From Candidatus Obscuribacterales bacterium (GTDB lineage Bacteria; Cyanobacteriota; Vampirovibrionia; Obscuribacterales; Obscuribacteraceae), in contig JAKFUT010000138.1 of the NCBI GenBank assembly GCA_021732565.1, positions 1 through 34,625 on the forward strand: a stretch of DNA of 34,625 nucleotides, read 5' to 3'. This document shows, piece after piece, positions 6,875-16,012 of the stretch. The notes beneath the pieces were generated by a model. The model was given only the letters and a program-made list of their open reading frames with translations, was not told the DNA's origin and searched no databases. A program made the translations under genes and the position numbers. How positions within the stretch are numbered: the stretch's first letter is position 1; each line of letters begins with the position of its first letter.

Positions 6875-8347
6875 ATGAGTCGAACACGGATCTACCCCTG
6901 GAGCAAAAAATTGAAGCTGGCACAGAAGGGTATCCTCTTTGCTTCACTGTCGTTAGCCCTGGAACTCGGCTTGTTTGGAGTCCATGCTCAGTTGCTGCAT
7001 CAGGCAGAGCATCAAAACTGGCGAAACGAACACGCGAAAGCACTGATAACAGAATCCAATGAGCTGATGAAGCTCTTCTATGACGCTAGCGTTTCGCTTC
7101 TCGCTCTTGCAGCTCACAAAGGCGACTCGTTCCTCGCTATATATAAGCGTCGCTGTGAGGAGATTCCGCACCAGGTAGAACTTGTGCGCTCGATAGCAAT
7201 TTCAAATCCCGACGACTCGGTAACTTTTTCCAAAATTGAAAAATCCTCTAACAAGGCTCTGTATATTCTTCAGAGAAGCGCAAAACTAATTGAGGAAGGA
7301 AACAGATCTCTGGCATTTATTAGCGGCTATGAACTGCATCAGGAGACTCTTCAAGTATCGAGTGAGCTGATGTCCGAACTGCAGGCTTTTGTTGACCGAG
7401 AGCGCAAAATAGCCGAGTTTGGTTCCAAGCAAGAGGTGCAACTGCGGCGCCAACTGGAGAATTTGACCTATGCCGGAGTTGCATTGAATGTGGCGATTAC
7501 GATTGCACTGGTAATGCTATTTACACGCAGTATCACATCCCGTCTCGACGTGATGGTAGACAACACCGTCTTGCTTACAAAGAAACAACCGTTGCATCCC
7601 GTTTCAGCAGGACACGATGAAATAGCCCGCCTTGACCAGGTTTTCCACGACATGGCCGATTCCCTGCGGACAGCAGAACAGGCGCAAAAAGAGTTTTTGT
7701 CTATCATCAGTCACGAATTGCGCTCACCCCTCAGTGCAATCCAGGCAACACTCACCTTGCTTTCATCCGGCGCGTATGGACCACAGTCGGATTATGTCAC
7801 AGGACGCATCCGCGCGGCAGAGCTAAATGCAATCAGGTTAATCGCATTAATCAATGAGATACTTCAAATTCACAAAATGGAAGCGGGCAAACTTACCCTG
7901 AATTTTGAGAGCGTCTTGTTGGCGCCCATTGTAGAGCGATCTGTCGATACAGCAAAAGCACTGGCCGAGTCAAAAGCGCTCACTTTTACCGCGGAGGGAA
8001 GATCAGTCGAGGTCTTTGCAGATCCTGCTCGTCTTGAACAAGTACTGGTGAATTTGCTGGCCAATGCTGTAAGATTTTCTCCACCGAATGGCACCATTGC
8101 AATCGATACAATTGTGACAGCCGAATCTGTTGAGGTACGCGTTTGCGATCAAGGTCCGGGAATACCCGAGTCAAAACTAGCGGCTATATTTGATCGATTT
8201 GAACAGGTCTCTGAGAAGATCGAAGCAAATACAACGGGGCTCGGCTTGACCATCTGTAAACAGATCATAGAGGGACACGGTGGCACTATCGGGGTTCGCA
8301 GCGAAGAGCCTAAAGGCAGCATTTTTTTCTTCGTGCTCCCTAGATAA
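6875..8347 (+). CDS. membrane sensor histidine kinase (HAMP-HisKA-HATPase)
   Basis: 490 residues from the ATG at 6875; the open frame extends to a TTG at 6830 without support, and the ATG itself has a poor ribosome binding site. Helix 1 (about 20-41) and helix 2 (about 199-216) bracket a helical extracytoplasmic sensor of about 155 residues, CHASE3-like in plan. A short HAMP follows, then HisKA with H280 (SIISHELRSPLSAIQ). The catalytic domain has the N box (LVNLLANAVRFSPPNG), G1 (VCDQGPGIPESK), F box (IFDRFEQV) and G2 (TGLGLTICKQIIEGHGG). The likely partner is the divergent OmpR-type regulator at 5793-6458. Its 3' end overlaps the convergent TPR lipoprotein gene by 8 nt. Confidence 0.93.
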   Translation: MSRTRIYPWSKKLKLAQKGILFASLSLALELGLFGVHAQLLHQAEHQNWRNEHAKALITESNELMKLFYDASVSLLALAAHKGDSFLAIYKRRCEEIPHQVELVRSIAISNPDDSVTFSKIEKSSNKALYILQRSAKLIEEGNRSLAFISGYELHQETLQVSSELMSELQAFVDRERKIAEFGSKQEVQLRRQLENLTYAGVALNVAITIALVMLFTRSITSRLDVMVDNTVLLTKKQPLHPVSAGHDEIARLDQVFHDMADSLRTAEQAQKEFLSIISHELRSPLSAIQATLTLLSSGAYGPQSDYVTGRIRAAELNAIRLIALINEILQIHKMEAGKLTLNFESVLLAPIVERSVDTAKALAESKALTFTAEGRSVEVFADPARLEQVLVNLLANAVRFSPPNGTIAIDTIVTAESVEVRVCDQGPGIPESKLAAIFDRFEQVSEKIEANTTGLGLTICKQIIEGHGGTIGVRSEEPKGSIFFFVLPR

Positions 8348-10301
8348 GAGACTGTGTCTTGTCGCCGGTTCGTAATTCTATATGGGTAATCTTCGGGCAA
8401 CCGGCAGCTTTCCAACTCCGGCGAAATTGCTGCACAATAGATTCGGCTTCTCGCTCCCGGCGCTCGTTCATCAGTAGTTCATACAAATTAGATACCGCAA
8501 AGCCGTAAGAAACATAGCACTCTCGCAAGGCTTTCTGGTCGACAGGCTCGATAGATTTGCGCAAGGCTTCGCTTGCCTTAATGGCAGAACGAAGGCACCG
8601 TTCTGCCTTATCCGGCACTTTCTTTGCGCCATATGCAGCCCCTAAACTACGAAGCAGTTCGATCTGACATCTATCGGGTTGCATATCGGAAAAGCCTTTT
8701 ACTCTCGGCTCCAGAAGTGAAATGCATTCATCAAATTTCAATTCGAACAAATACGTACAAGCAAGATTCTTCACTACATTGCATGTCGACATTATGTTAG
8801 ACCCGGTCTCTCTCAAGGCTAGTGCTTTGCGCAAGTACCTCTCCGATTCATCAAACCGTCGCTGCTGCCGCAGAGCTATACCGAGTTCGACACAGATCGA
8901 CACATAGTTCGGATCCAACTTTCCTTTCACTCGTTCCGTCGTATCAATATCCTGCATCAATAACGCCAAGCTCTCGTCCGTTCGATTTAGTCCAGCCGAA
9001 TCGTTTGCCACCGCTATAAGGCATCGACTCCTATACTCATCTGGCACGCCACTAAACCCGTTAATCATCTCTAACGCACGACGATCACACTTCAACGCCT
9101 GCTCATAAGACCCGAGATTGCGATAACAACAAGCCGCTCCCATACAACATTCCGCTATCACTCTGCGGGAAGTTATTCCAGTTGCACCACCATCTGAAAC
9201 AACTTCTTCGTATAATTTCAGTGCTTGCGAATAGTGGTGCGCGCCCACATAAGCATCAGCCACCGCTTGCAAATGACGATCAATTACTATATATGGAATT
9301 CCAGCGTGCAGCACTTTATCGAGTTTACCCGCAGAGGCAAGAACGAGCGTCACGTTATGAGTATGACTGCAGGCGTTTAGCAACCCCAGCAAAGTAGCAC
9401 GCAGATCGGGACTGTTCTGGCCGAGTTTGCGCTCGCGAAAGTTCAACACCGCCGCATAGCATACCCCGGCTTGCTGATACTCGCCACCGTCGAAGAATTG
9501 TTGAGCGAGCTCGCTTAACTCCACGGCTGCAGCGCCTGCAACCACATCGTTTATCGGGGCCGAGCTCAAAATGGATCTATAAATCGCACTGGCTTCGCCG
9601 AATCGCCTTCCATCATGAAGTAGTTGCGCCGTTTTGATCTTGGCGATCAAGCGCTTTGATTCGACTCGCGAATAGGCGGGCTGGCCCGACATCTTCAAAG
9701 AATCACTTTGAGGCTTTGGCGGTTCAGATTGCTTCGATATACGGGCGAGCTTCTCTCTCACCTGCTCAATGGTAGTTTGGCACAATGCTGTGTAGGACTC
9801 TTGAAACGCCGGCTGCTGCAATATGTGTAGCAGCTCGTATAGCAGCGTTCTTTCTTCGGCAGGATTGTTTGTCTCTTCAGCAATTCGGCTGAGACCGGCC
9901 AGGGTCTTAACTTGCTCCGCTCTGAGTGTTTCGGTGTCAGGACGATTCGAGTTTTCGCGCTGTTCCGAATCAATGAGCACCTGTGCATTATGGAAAGACT
10001 GGCGCGCGGCTTCAAGGTCTCCTTGCCGGAGGCGGACCTCTCCAAGAGAGTTTAGTGTAAAGACAGGTCGTAAATCATGAGGACCAAAGTGCTTTGCTTC
10101 GACCAGGGCTTGTTCGAATAAAGTTGCAGCCTGGCCATTTTCCGTGCCGATGCGGTGGGCTCCCGCAAGACTGAGAGATTCCCAGGCGTGCTGATGATCA
10201 GCATTGTTGCCGCAACCTGACAGCAACACACAAAGAACCCAGGCTACAATCAGATACCAAACTGCACTCGTCCAACCATCAAAGAACAGTGTACTTACCA
10301 T
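8340..10301 (-). CDS. TPR-repeat lipoprotein
   Basis: 653 residues. The N-terminus is a lipoprotein signal (SAVWYLIVAWVLCVLLSGCG, lipobox LSGC, lipidated Cys30). The remainder is helical, with many TPR-type pairs, for example FTLNSLGEVRLRQGDLEAAR, AAVELSELAQQFFDGGEYQQ, MGAACCYRNLGSYEQALKCD and VELGIALRQQRRFDESERYL; about 10-12 repeats. It is predicted to sit on the outer face of a membrane as a scaffold or sensor. No enzyme domain is visible. The ribosome binding site is weak. The 3' end overlaps the kinase gene by 8 nt in convergent orientation. Confidence 0.85.
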   Translation of the reverse strand: MVSTLFFDGWTSAVWYLIVAWVLCVLLSGCGNNADHQHAWESLSLAGAHRIGTENGQAATLFEQALVEAKHFGPHDLRPVFTLNSLGEVRLRQGDLEAARQSFHNAQVLIDSEQRENSNRPDTETLRAEQVKTLAGLSRIAEETNNPAEERTLLYELLHILQQPAFQESYTALCQTTIEQVREKLARISKQSEPPKPQSDSLKMSGQPAYSRVESKRLIAKIKTAQLLHDGRRFGEASAIYRSILSSAPINDVVAGAAAVELSELAQQFFDGGEYQQAGVCYAAVLNFRERKLGQNSPDLRATLLGLLNACSHTHNVTLVLASAGKLDKVLHAGIPYIVIDRHLQAVADAYVGAHHYSQALKLYEEVVSDGGATGITSRRVIAECCMGAACCYRNLGSYEQALKCDRRALEMINGFSGVPDEYRSRCLIAVANDSAGLNRTDESLALLMQDIDTTERVKGKLDPNYVSICVELGIALRQQRRFDESERYLRKALALRETGSNIMSTCNVVKNLACTYLFELKFDECISLLEPRVKGFSDMQPDRCQIELLRSLGAAYGAKKVPDKAERCLRSAIKASEALRKSIEPVDQKALRECYVSYGFAVSNLYELLMNERREREAESIVQQFRRSWKAAGCPKITHIELRTGDKTQSLI

Positions 10302-10562
10302 CTAAAATGCATCCGGCGCCAGCAACTTACTTTGCCCATCTTACACCAGATTTCAGTCGTCTTTTCGTAAATTCAACTTGGCAAACCTACACGACATGCT
10401 GTTGATGCGCAGAATCTTCCACTCTTTCGAGCACGGAATCCTCCTGGCGAACCGTTGTGCCGAAATCACCTATCTAAAAGTTAGGATTCACTTCAATGGT
10501 GGTTTCACGACTGAAGACTGTAGCCGAAGAAAGATGCGCCCGAACCGCGTACCGCCACGGAG

Positions 10563-10793
10563 ATGCCTCCTGAGGACGCAGTCAAAGAGTTCGACAAAGC
10601 AACAGACAAAGAAGCAGCAATGGAGAAACCAAAGGACGAACTCAACGGAGTTCTGAAAAAATCGGTGAGGATTTGCAAGCAATTCGGCAACGAGTGCGTC
10701 CCAGACTCTGAAAGATTGGCTATGATTTTTGTGCGATGGATTACAAGCCGTCGAATGAACCAACTTGAGCGAGTCCCTCGTATACATTGCTGA
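10563..10793 (+). CDS. possible small charged ORF or gene remnant
   Basis: In the 440-nt gap between two minus-strand genes a plus frame is open from 10524 to 10793. It reads as a Lys/Glu/Asp-rich helical peptide (MPPEDAVKEFDKATDKEAAM, then DELNGVLKKSVRICKQFGNE). The only ATG with room (10563) has GGAG touching it rather than spaced from it, and the 3' end overlaps the WG-repeat gene by 53 nt. The composition looks coding, but the start signals do not, so a relic is as likely as a gene. The rest of the gap (10302-10523) shows nothing I can support. Confidence 0.25.
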   Translation: MPPEDAVKEFDKATDKEAAMEKPKDELNGVLKKSVRICKQFGNECVPDSERLAMIFVRWITSRRMNQLERVPRIHC

Positions 10794-13641
10794 CATAATC
10801 AAATCGGGGGAAGCATACGAAAATGCCTTCCACATTGATGAACCCCCACTTACCTCCCGCCTTCTCACCGATCCGCACTGCAGCGAGCCCTTCATAGAAG
10901 TCTCGAACTTCATCGAATTGCGGCGTTATTACCCTGTGAGAACCGCGAAGAACAAAACCCCACTTATCGTCAGAACGCACGGCTACGGCGACGCCATCCG
11001 AACGCCAGAATGGCTCTCGAACCTCATCAAATTGCGGAGCCAGGATGATACCGCCCGTAGCGTCAACAAAACCCCACTTACCGCCAATCTCGACAGCCGC
11101 CATACCGCGAGTAAACCAGTTAACGTTATCGAACTCCGGCGTGCCGATTATAGAGCCGTCCTTATCTATAATTGCAAACTTGTCGTCCACCAGGGCAAAT
11201 GCCAGCTCCTCCGAAAAACCGCCCATGCTTTGAAAACGTGGCTCAATCGCGAATTTACCGTCGACATTGATGGCGCCAGTACCACCTTGGGTAGTGGTTA
11301 CAATAGATAGTCCACATAGGAACTGGGATGCTTCGCTGAATTGCGGTTCAATCACCATTTTTCCACTGCCATCAATGAATCCCCATTGATCTGAAACTTT
11401 TACAGGGGCGCGATCTTTGCACAGATCACCGGCGTCCGTAAATTGCGGATGCACGACACACACGCCGGCTTTGTTGTAGTAACCATACTTATCGTTCTTC
11501 TTGACCCTGGCTAGATCGCCGCAGAACTGATTGACGTCATCATATTCGGGTGGAATTACCTCAACACCTCCGGTATCAATCAATCCCATAGAACGTGCCG
11601 CGCCAATCTTGGGCAAGTAAACAATGCAGTATCCGTTACGGAAAGAAAATGCTGTGGCATACTTCGGCGCGATTACAACGTCTCCTGCTTTGTTGATGAA
11701 GCCCGATAGTCTACCTGTGCTGAACGGTCCAAACGACACACAGGCCAACCCGTCACAGAACATGCCGGCCGACCCGAACTGCGGTCTGATTGCCCACTTC
11801 ATGGTCATGTCCAGATAGCCGGTCATGAAGCCGTCTTGACGACGAGCCGAAGCCAGCCCTTCGGAGAACACATTGCAGGTATCTATATGGGGCGTGAGAT
11901 GCAGCTCGCCTTCCAGATTCATAAAGGCCCAGTGTCGAATCGCCATCTGAGGAGCGTTTGCTCTGAGGTCCAGCCGATCTTTTTTTGTCAGTTCTTCATC
12001 GACAAGCAACTGCTTATCTACTGCAGCCAAATCCAGCTTTCCCATTTTTTCAAGCAAGTAGCCTCTTTTCTCCTTGAACCCGTATTTCCCCCAGGACGTG
12101 AGCAAGGGAAAAGCTGAATCCATATCTTCGAGCGCCCGGTCCAACTGACCAAGACCTTCATGTGCTTCTGCGCGAAGCAGCAGAGAATCACCATCCTGGC
12201 CACAGTGCAATAACTTTTCACCTACCACTGGTATCACCTCGGCGTACTGATTCGTGGCAAGAAATAACTTCGCCAATTCAATATAACCGTCAGGAAACTT
12301 AGGTTGTAACTCCACCAATCTTCTGAAGTCGTTTATCGCCGCGAATCGATCGCCAGTATACGAGTATGCGTGCGCTCTGTGAAAGAAGGCATTGGCATCA
12401 TCAGGCATGGCATCGATCACATGAGTGTATCTTCTTACTTCGTCTAGCGCCTTTTCGACGTTCGAAAAGTGTACGAGGCCAGGTTTGAACTCGCAGACGG
12501 AACGTTGCCCAATCAAGGGTCCCCAGACATCCCCTTTGGGCTCTGCCGATTTATTCTTCTCGACCCTTTCATGTAATTCGCGGGAAAGCCTCGCATACGT
12601 TTCACGATCGGCCTCTGCCAAGGCCAAATTGCCGAGCTTTTCGTGCAAATCTGCCCTAGTGTTGAAAAACCAGAGCAGCTCCCGTCCTTCAGGAGCGTCA
12701 AGAAGAGTGTTCAGATCTTGAATCGCGTCTGCCGTCCGATTGAGAATCTCGTTAATGGAAGCACGTTCTGTCAACAAATAGCGCCATTGATTTTCATTCT
12801 CAAGCGCGTAGTTGTAATCAGCGCCAACCGGCTTTTTGGCAGGGCCTTTACCGTTTGGATCAGACTTTCGCTCTATCGCCAGAGTAATTTGAACCAGGGC
12901 GTCTTCATATTGTTTCAGACTGCGCAATACGCGAGCTTTGGCGGAATAACCGCAAGGTTCATCAGGGCACAGTTCTATCACCTCATTGAAATCCGACAAG
13001 GCAAGATCTTCTTCACCTAAAGTAAAGTACTTGCTACCACGAAAGTAGACTGAAAGCCAATCACTCGAGTCACATTCAATTAGTTTGCTCAGTCGGCTAA
13101 TTGTAGTGCGTGTTTCCGCAGGATTTGCTTCGCTGTATCGCGATGCACGTTCTTGCCATTGATCTTGATCGAATCGATAGTCGTCATAGTTGTCGAGCTG
13201 ATGCTCCACCAAACGGATGGATTTTTCATCTGCTCCCAAAGCCTTCGCCGTGCTCAATCCGTTTTGAAGATAGACTTTCCCTGCAGGATTCTGCAACTCG
13301 CGATAGCCGCATGCAATGATGATGCACAAAGCAAGATGGCAGGGATGTTCTTTGCCCGCAGACCTCTCTAGCAGCGACAGTGCTTCGGTTGCATAGGGAA
13401 TGCTTTCACCATAACGGCTCTTGGCGATGGACGTATAACTTAAATCCAGTAGCACGTGTAAAATACATGGATCATCTGCAGGGAAATGTTTTCTCGCATG
13501 TGCGAGCATGCGGCATTGCACTTCAAACAGTTTATCCGGGTTATCATGTGCATCGGCTTCTTCAACCAGTCCAGCGTTCCAATGCACGTCATCTTCGTGT
13601 GGATGTGCTTCAAACCCGAATTCACAGCTAATCACGGGCAT
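10741..13641 (-). CDS. large TPR plus WG-repeat protein
   Basis: 966 residues, no signal peptide. About residues 1-560 are helical with TPR pairs (VLLDLSYTSIAKSRYGESIP, SVYFRGSKYFTLGEEDLALS, AFFHRAHAYSYTGDRFAAIN). From about 565 to the end there are roughly ten WG (KWGFID-type) repeats: SGFINKAGDVVIAPKY, MGLIDTGGVEVIPPEY, YGYYNKAGVCVVHPQF, WGFIDGSGKMVIEPQF, WGFVDATGGIILAPQF, WGFINVEGIFVCFPRF. WG repeats are beta-rich modules of unknown ligand. The gene starts 8 nt after the stop of the 75-residue ORF, and its GGAG lies inside that ORF's end, so it is the last gene of an operon with a TadE-like protein. A role as a large cytosolic adaptor or peptide-binding protein is inference. Confidence 0.85.
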   Translation of the reverse strand: MPVISCEFGFEAHPHEDDVHWNAGLVEEADAHDNPDKLFEVQCRMLAHARKHFPADDPCILHVLLDLSYTSIAKSRYGESIPYATEALSLLERSAGKEHPCHLALCIIIACGYRELQNPAGKVYLQNGLSTAKALGADEKSIRLVEHQLDNYDDYRFDQDQWQERASRYSEANPAETRTTISRLSKLIECDSSDWLSVYFRGSKYFTLGEEDLALSDFNEVIELCPDEPCGYSAKARVLRSLKQYEDALVQITLAIERKSDPNGKGPAKKPVGADYNYALENENQWRYLLTERASINEILNRTADAIQDLNTLLDAPEGRELLWFFNTRADLHEKLGNLALAEADRETYARLSRELHERVEKNKSAEPKGDVWGPLIGQRSVCEFKPGLVHFSNVEKALDEVRRYTHVIDAMPDDANAFFHRAHAYSYTGDRFAAINDFRRLVELQPKFPDGYIELAKLFLATNQYAEVIPVVGEKLLHCGQDGDSLLLRAEAHEGLGQLDRALEDMDSAFPLLTSWGKYGFKEKRGYLLEKMGKLDLAAVDKQLLVDEELTKKDRLDLRANAPQMAIRHWAFMNLEGELHLTPHIDTCNVFSEGLASARRQDGFMTGYLDMTMKWAIRPQFGSAGMFCDGLACVSFGPFSTGRLSGFINKAGDVVIAPKYATAFSFRNGYCIVYLPKIGAARSMGLIDTGGVEVIPPEYDDVNQFCGDLARVKKNDKYGYYNKAGVCVVHPQFTDAGDLCKDRAPVKVSDQWGFIDGSGKMVIEPQFSEASQFLCGLSIVTTTQGGTGAINVDGKFAIEPRFQSMGGFSEELAFALVDDKFAIIDKDGSIIGTPEFDNVNWFTRGMAAVEIGGKWGFVDATGGIILAPQFDEVREPFWRSDGVAVAVRSDDKWGFVLRGSHRVITPQFDEVRDFYEGLAAVRIGEKAGGKWGFINVEGIFVCFPRFDYVSNVYEGLAQVGSFDGL

Positions 13642-13649
13642 ACTACTTC

Positions 13650-13877
13650 TTACTCCGTCTCAACGTTCAACTCTGCCAAGGACTGAATCAATTCATTCTT
13701 AGCATATTTCGCTTCAGCAGGAATACGGTAGTTACAACCTTCTTTCTGACGTAAAAATCCTGGTTTCATTCGAAAGAAAGCAGGCTGGTCCGTTTGTGCC
13801 CAAATTGAATGTTCCAATGTCAGGTGCATAATCGCCACTGATTCATGTGCGGACAATCGAGCGTCATCAGGCACCAT
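13650..13877 (-). CDS. 75-residue orphan protein in the TadE/WG operon
   Basis: It lies 18 nt downstream of the TadE-like gene and 8 nt upstream of the WG-repeat gene, all on the minus strand. The sequence (MVPDDARLSAHESVAIMHLT, ending NELIQSLAELNVETE) is soluble, with a His/Trp-containing N-terminal helix and a C-terminal helix, and matches no family I recognise. The start has no clear ribosome binding site; an in-frame stop 21 nt upstream makes this ATG the first possible. Translation could be coupled to the upstream gene. The tight spacing is the main evidence that it is real. Confidence 0.55.
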   Translation of the reverse strand: MVPDDARLSAHESVAIMHLTLEHSIWAQTDQPAFFRMKPGFLRQKEGCNYRIPAEAKYAKNELIQSLAELNVETE

Positions 13878-13895
13878 GAATACGTGGGCGCACAG

Positions 13896-14636
13896 CTAGA
13901 ACGGCATTTGCGTTTGCGGTCCCTCAGAACTTCCCCCTTGATTCAGTCGAACAATTTTATAAGGCTGCGGATACTTCTGGAAGTTCATGAATACCCTGGT
14001 GGTGGCACCAGTAAAACCTTTCGGGTTATGGGCAAACGGAGAGGCGTTAGGACTATACGAATAACCATTGTGATTGAAGGCACAATAGGCAGGCACTTCA
14101 ATCGCCTTGCCAAGGTTAGGGTTGTTAGGATCGATGCAAGTTAACACAGCAGTAGCATATGGCGGCACGGCGCTATCGCAAGATACCCCACATGCTCTCA
14201 GTTCAACAAAAGGCGGAAAGAACCCGCCCACTGTTTTCAAACCGTTAACAGACATGTCGACTCTGGTTATGGGAACTATTCTTCCCCCAACACTGGCATC
14301 AGTGGTGGTGATTTCAAATGTGGTGGTATGCGGTAATCCCAGTGCATCCAGTAACGAATCTGCCAGCACTCGCGCGTTACCTTTTGCCGAGACCTCGTTG
14401 TAATCGTCTCTGGGCATACCAAGCCAAAATCTGGAAGAATCAATATTGCGAGCAGCTTCCGTCGCCACAATGCGCAACTTGTAGTCGTACCCGCCCAAAA
14501 TCGCTGTATTAAGTAAGAGCAATAATAAAAGCGTGCTGAGGATAGTCATAAAAATCCCAATAACAGCGCCCTCGGCAATGGCTTGTCCACGGTCTGAACG
14601 TATAGCTGTTTTGTTGCGTGAAACTACCTTTGTCAT
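13896..14636 (-). CDS. TadE-like pseudopilin-type protein
   Basis: 246 residues from the second of two ATGs (14636): AAGGAG at 14644-14649 is 7 nt from it but only 1 nt from the first ATG (14642). The N-terminus RSDRGQAIAEGAVIGIFMTI followed by a leucine-rich helix (about residues 24-46) and ATEAARNID fits the TadE/TadG layout: a short cytoplasmic leader, a G-x-A/E cleavage-like site, then a pseudopilin helix. The rest is an extracytoplasmic domain with four to five cysteines (ELRACGVSCDSAV, VLTCIDPN, PAYCAFNHN), probably disulfide bonded. TadE-like proteins are minor components of tight-adherence pili, but no other tad genes are in the window. It heads the operon with the orphan and TPR-WG genes. 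Confidence 0.7.
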   Translation of the reverse strand: MTKVVSRNKTAIRSDRGQAIAEGAVIGIFMTILSTLLLLLLLNTAILGGYDYKLRIVATEAARNIDSSRFWLGMPRDDYNEVSAKGNARVLADSLLDALGLPHTTTFEITTTDASVGGRIVPITRVDMSVNGLKTVGGFFPPFVELRACGVSCDSAVPPYATAVLTCIDPNNPNLGKAIEVPAYCAFNHNGYSYSPNASPFAHNPKGFTGATTRVFMNFQKYPQPYKIVRLNQGGSSEGPQTQMPF

Positions 14637-15092
14637 TGTCATGCTCCTTGACCTGTTCGATACCCGAAAGATTCAGACTTCTGATTGCCGGCAAACCGTG
14701 TTGGTTTGTGTGACATACAGTAGAATCAAATTCTCATCAGAATCTCGCCGATTGAACCAATTCATGGAGATTGGCCCGGGGAACAATCGTTTGGCGACTT
14801 CTCAATCAAGGCCCTCAGCCTCGAAAGTTCATTGAACTCAGCTTCACCGGACAGGGGTGGGAAGTTCCATTCACTTAACTCCCGGTCCCACCGCAATCCC
14901 AATGAACAAGAGGCTGATTCCCTTAGATCTCCGCGAGTAATAAAATCCGGCTGCCGTTATTCAGTGGGGAAAGTACGTACACTAAACGGTGCTTAATTCA
15001 CTGACCCTTTAACACATTAATTGCTGTCGTCAGGTACATTGAGGTAGTCGCCTTGTCGGCTGAAGATCGAACGAGGAAGGAGGGCTTCACCA
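14637..15092. other. divergent intergenic region with an unstarted open frame
   Basis: 456 nt between the TadE-like gene and the helical orphan at 15093. It must hold both promoters; I see no convincing element. A plus-strand frame is open for about 90 codons (about 14725-14994) with no ATG, reading pieces such as RISPIEPIHGDWPGEQSFGD; this could be chance or the debris of a gene. Confidence 0.35.
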
Positions 15093-15743
15093 TTGGAAAA
15101 CTTAACAACAGAAAAGAATCAAGAGTTTGACCGAAAAGAAAAACTGCCTGTTGATATGAAGTCGGTATGGGATGAGTTGATTAACGTGCAAGAAAAATAT
15201 TGCACAGGAACAACCTCACCCGAATTGACCGTGTATGGGCTAGAATCGACCAATGCTTTGCTATCTTCCTTGTCAGCAAAGAAAGAGGAGTTTCCGAAAA
15301 CGAATCGTTTGTTTGAATCATTGAAGGCCGAAACGAATGATGAAACGGCCGCTCTGAGAGCCTTCGAAATGGCCAAGGAAAAACTGAGCTTTGCGGCCAA
15401 GGCTCTAGAAGACGGCAATCTGAAAGACTTGAAAGCTTTGCTTGATGGGCTTGAGAAAAATAAATATGGAGCGACTCTGCTCAAGTCGCTGCTTAGCGAA
15501 AAATATGGTATCAACGCAAGGGTCGGGAAAGACGGTTCCATGGAAGTGATTTACCATTACGAAGAACTTCCCGTGTCATGTCCGATTTTTATCACAAAGG
15601 CTTTGCATCTGAGCACCGAGGGGAAGGTCTCCGCGACGAAAACCATGGAGGGCGGCTTTGCCAACATCAGAAACACCAAACCTTTAGATACAGCCACAGC
15701 CCTGGCTGAAGTGAAGGAGAAGGTTCAGGCACGCTCCAAATAA
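15093..15743 (+). CDS. helical cytosolic protein of unknown function
   Basis: 216 residues from a TTG start at 15093. The TTG is supported by an excellent AAGGAGGG (15077-15084) 8 nt upstream; the first ATG is 21 codons later with no such site. The protein is charged and mostly alpha-helical to about residue 140 (LRAFEMAKEKLSFAAKALED, LKDLKALLDGLEKNKYGATL), then has a beta-type C-terminal segment (GSMEVIYHYEELPVSCPIFI). There is no signal peptide, membrane segment or catalytic motif, and I recognise no family. It ends 269 nt before the HD-domain gene. Confidence 0.75.
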   Translation: MENLTTEKNQEFDRKEKLPVDMKSVWDELINVQEKYCTGTTSPELTVYGLESTNALLSSLSAKKEEFPKTNRLFESLKAETNDETAALRAFEMAKEKLSFAAKALEDGNLKDLKALLDGLEKNKYGATLLKSLLSEKYGINARVGKDGSMEVIYHYEELPVSCPIFITKALHLSTEGKVSATKTMEGGFANIRNTKPLDTATALAEVKEKVQARSK

Positions 15744-16012
15744 CTATTTAGCGGGCAGCGCCATTGACGATTTCCGTCGCCTTGCAAAACGCATCGTAAT
15801 CTGGTTCCTTCCCGGTGAATGCGGGATACTCGTTAGCTTTGTTGCCGGGTCATGCCCCCTATTTCTGTAGATCTGATGAGAACCTGCACGACCACGAGCC
15901 CTGGTTGACGAAGACTTGGTACTATTTTCTGATACCACGATTAGATTCAGTTTCCAAGATGGCATAAAGCCTACAAAGTCCTTCGCAAGCCAATCCACGG
16001 CGGATTCTGCAG

